Assembly: GCA_013152205.1 (NCBI GenBank)
Contig: JAADGV010000023.1
Span: 1 to 35,232 of the forward strand
Direction: 5' to 3'
Length of the DNA: 35,232 bases
Source: Planctomycetota bacterium
Lineage (GTDB): Bacteria > Planctomycetota > Planctomycetia > Pirellulales > Lacipirellulaceae
Positions 34,521 through 35,232 of this stretch are shown piece after piece. Positions within the stretch are counted from its first letter, which is position 1, and every line of letters begins with the position of its first letter. The notes beneath the pieces were generated by a model. The model worked only from the letters and a program-made list of their open reading frames with translations. It ran no database searches and was not told the DNA's origin. Made by a program: the position numbers and the translations under genes.

Positions 34521-35207
34521 CTAGTCGTCCCTGATAAATGTACTGCCGGCGTGGATTTTCGCTTTTATCGGTGTTTGCTGGATGCGGATCAAACGAGCGT
34601 GGTTCGGTTCGAGGCGTTTCGGGGGGCGATATGGATGGCCAGCACCGTCTTCAACCGCCCGATCACGCTTCAACCGCCCGATCACGCCCAAAAAGAGCGA
34701 AAAAACAATCCAGCGCAGCAGCTTCCGAAGATTGTATCCGGCGGCGGCCAACAAGGGGTTGATTTGGTCGCCCGTTTTACCCGTCCGATGATTGCGACTC
34801 AGCCGGTTGTCGCTCTTGCTCGTAGTCGCAATGCTCGACTTGCAACCGAATTCGTAACGCTTATGCGCTTTGCCCTTCGCGATGCACCCCACTTCGGGAG
34901 CGTGAACGCTGTAGAGTTTGTTCTTGCTGGTGCGAGTTTGAGCAAGCAGTCGATGCGCTAATACCAAGAGTTCTCGCAAAGGCTTGTCGACGTTCACTTT
35001 TTTCAAGTTCTTGCGGCTTGAACGCCTTCATGGCAATCGCCGTGTGGATGGTTGCTTCCAGAAGTTTTTCTAATCGTTTGACACCAACTCGAACTGCTGC
35101 CAGTCAATGCGCGCGGCCAACACGTAGAGCGGGTGATCGGAGTTGAGCATCTGGCTCAACTGAAAGCCAAAGAGTTCTCGCTGCGGAATACGACTTTTCG
35201 GTTTCAT
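34521..35207 (-). pseudogene. decayed IS5-like transposase
   Basis: Three disconnected pieces of one transposase are visible on the minus strand. From ATG 35207: MKPKSRIPQRELFGFQLSQM, continuing to HPLYVLAARIDWQQFE, then a stop. Next, in another frame, LEKLLEATIHTAIAMKAFKP. Then, after a frameshift, SVHAPEVGCIAKGKAHKRYE and the C-terminal LLAAAGYNLRKLL, ending STFIRDD. The pieces match the N-terminus, a middle helix, the conserved VYSLHAPEVECI-type region and the C-terminus of IS5-related transposases. Most of the catalytic core between them is deleted. It cannot encode an active enzyme. The upstream inverted repeat may lie past the right edge. Confidence 0.8.
34649..34686. repeat. two perfect 19-bp tandem repeats
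   Basis: CTTCAACCGCCCGATCACG occurs twice in direct succession (34649-34667 and 34668-34686) inside the decayed transposase. The unit length is not a multiple of three, so it shifts the frame of the pseudogene's C-terminal part. It is probably a slippage duplication. Confidence 0.85.
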
Positions 35208-35232
35208 TATTTGCCAGCTTTCGGAACCAAAG

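Noticed and set aside
1..35232. tRNA, rRNA, CRISPR, prophage or defence genes
   Set aside because: T-loop-like GGTTCGA strings occur only inside coding regions without cloverleaf context; no repeat-spacer array or phage/defence domain was seen.

Overview
The window is a 35 kb bacterial chromosome segment dominated by one long minus-strand ribosomal-protein supercluster (about 27.7 kb down to 10.3 kb). Gene content and style suggest a planctomycete, probably of the Pirellulales. The reasons are loosely packed ribosomal genes with 45-130 nt gaps, no rpmD or infA in the spc/alpha block, a long acidic tail on L17, secreted family-specific proteins of unknown function, an EF-hand protein, and several short dispersed hairpin repeats. 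This placement is an inference; there is no rRNA gene in the window to confirm it.

Layout, left to right. Positions 1-2732 (minus) hold a tightly coupled group obg -> coaX -> MnmE-like GTPase, joined by 4-nt stop/start overlaps; the GTPase runs off the left edge. rpmA (L27) lies just upstream with its own strong terminator. Positions 3270-5269 (minus) carry a secreted protein of unknown function and a secreted EF-hand protein. Positions 5470-7284 (plus) encode a CPA1-type cation/proton antiporter with a TrkA-N-like cytoplasmic domain. Positions 7334-9959 (minus) hold a 70-residue small protein, class II fructose-bisphosphate aldolase with a clear terminator, and an exported protein of unknown function.

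Positions 10338-27662 (minus) are the S10-spc-alpha supercluster: rpsJ, rplC, rplD, rplW, rplB, rpsS, rplV, rpsC, rplP, rpmC, rpsQ, rplN, rplX, rplE, rpsN, rpsH, rplF, rplR, rpsE, rplO, secY, adk, map, rpmJ, rpsM, rpsK, rpsD, rpoA, rplQ, then a putative metallopeptidase. They supply the ribosome, RNA polymerase alpha, the Sec channel, N-terminal methionine removal and adenylate balance. rpmJ is too short for usual ORF cut-offs but is clear.

Positions 28352-29638 (plus) encode a soluble chemoreceptor-like protein with the signalling module first and an Aer-type PAS domain last. Positions 29748-31073 (minus) encode an exported single-haem c-type protein. Positions 31656-34470 (plus) form a GntR(YtrA-type)-ABC ATPase-membrane protein operon with a perfect inverted repeat abutting the first start codon. 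From 34521 to the right edge lies a decayed IS5-like transposase.

No defence system, prophage, CRISPR array, tRNA or rRNA was seen. The most interesting signals are non-coding. One is a 22-nt identical sequence just upstream of both secY and the cytochrome gene. Others are three families of dispersed hairpin repeats (one with a compensatory base change), an inverted repeat between rplW and rplB, and a possible structured S10 leader.
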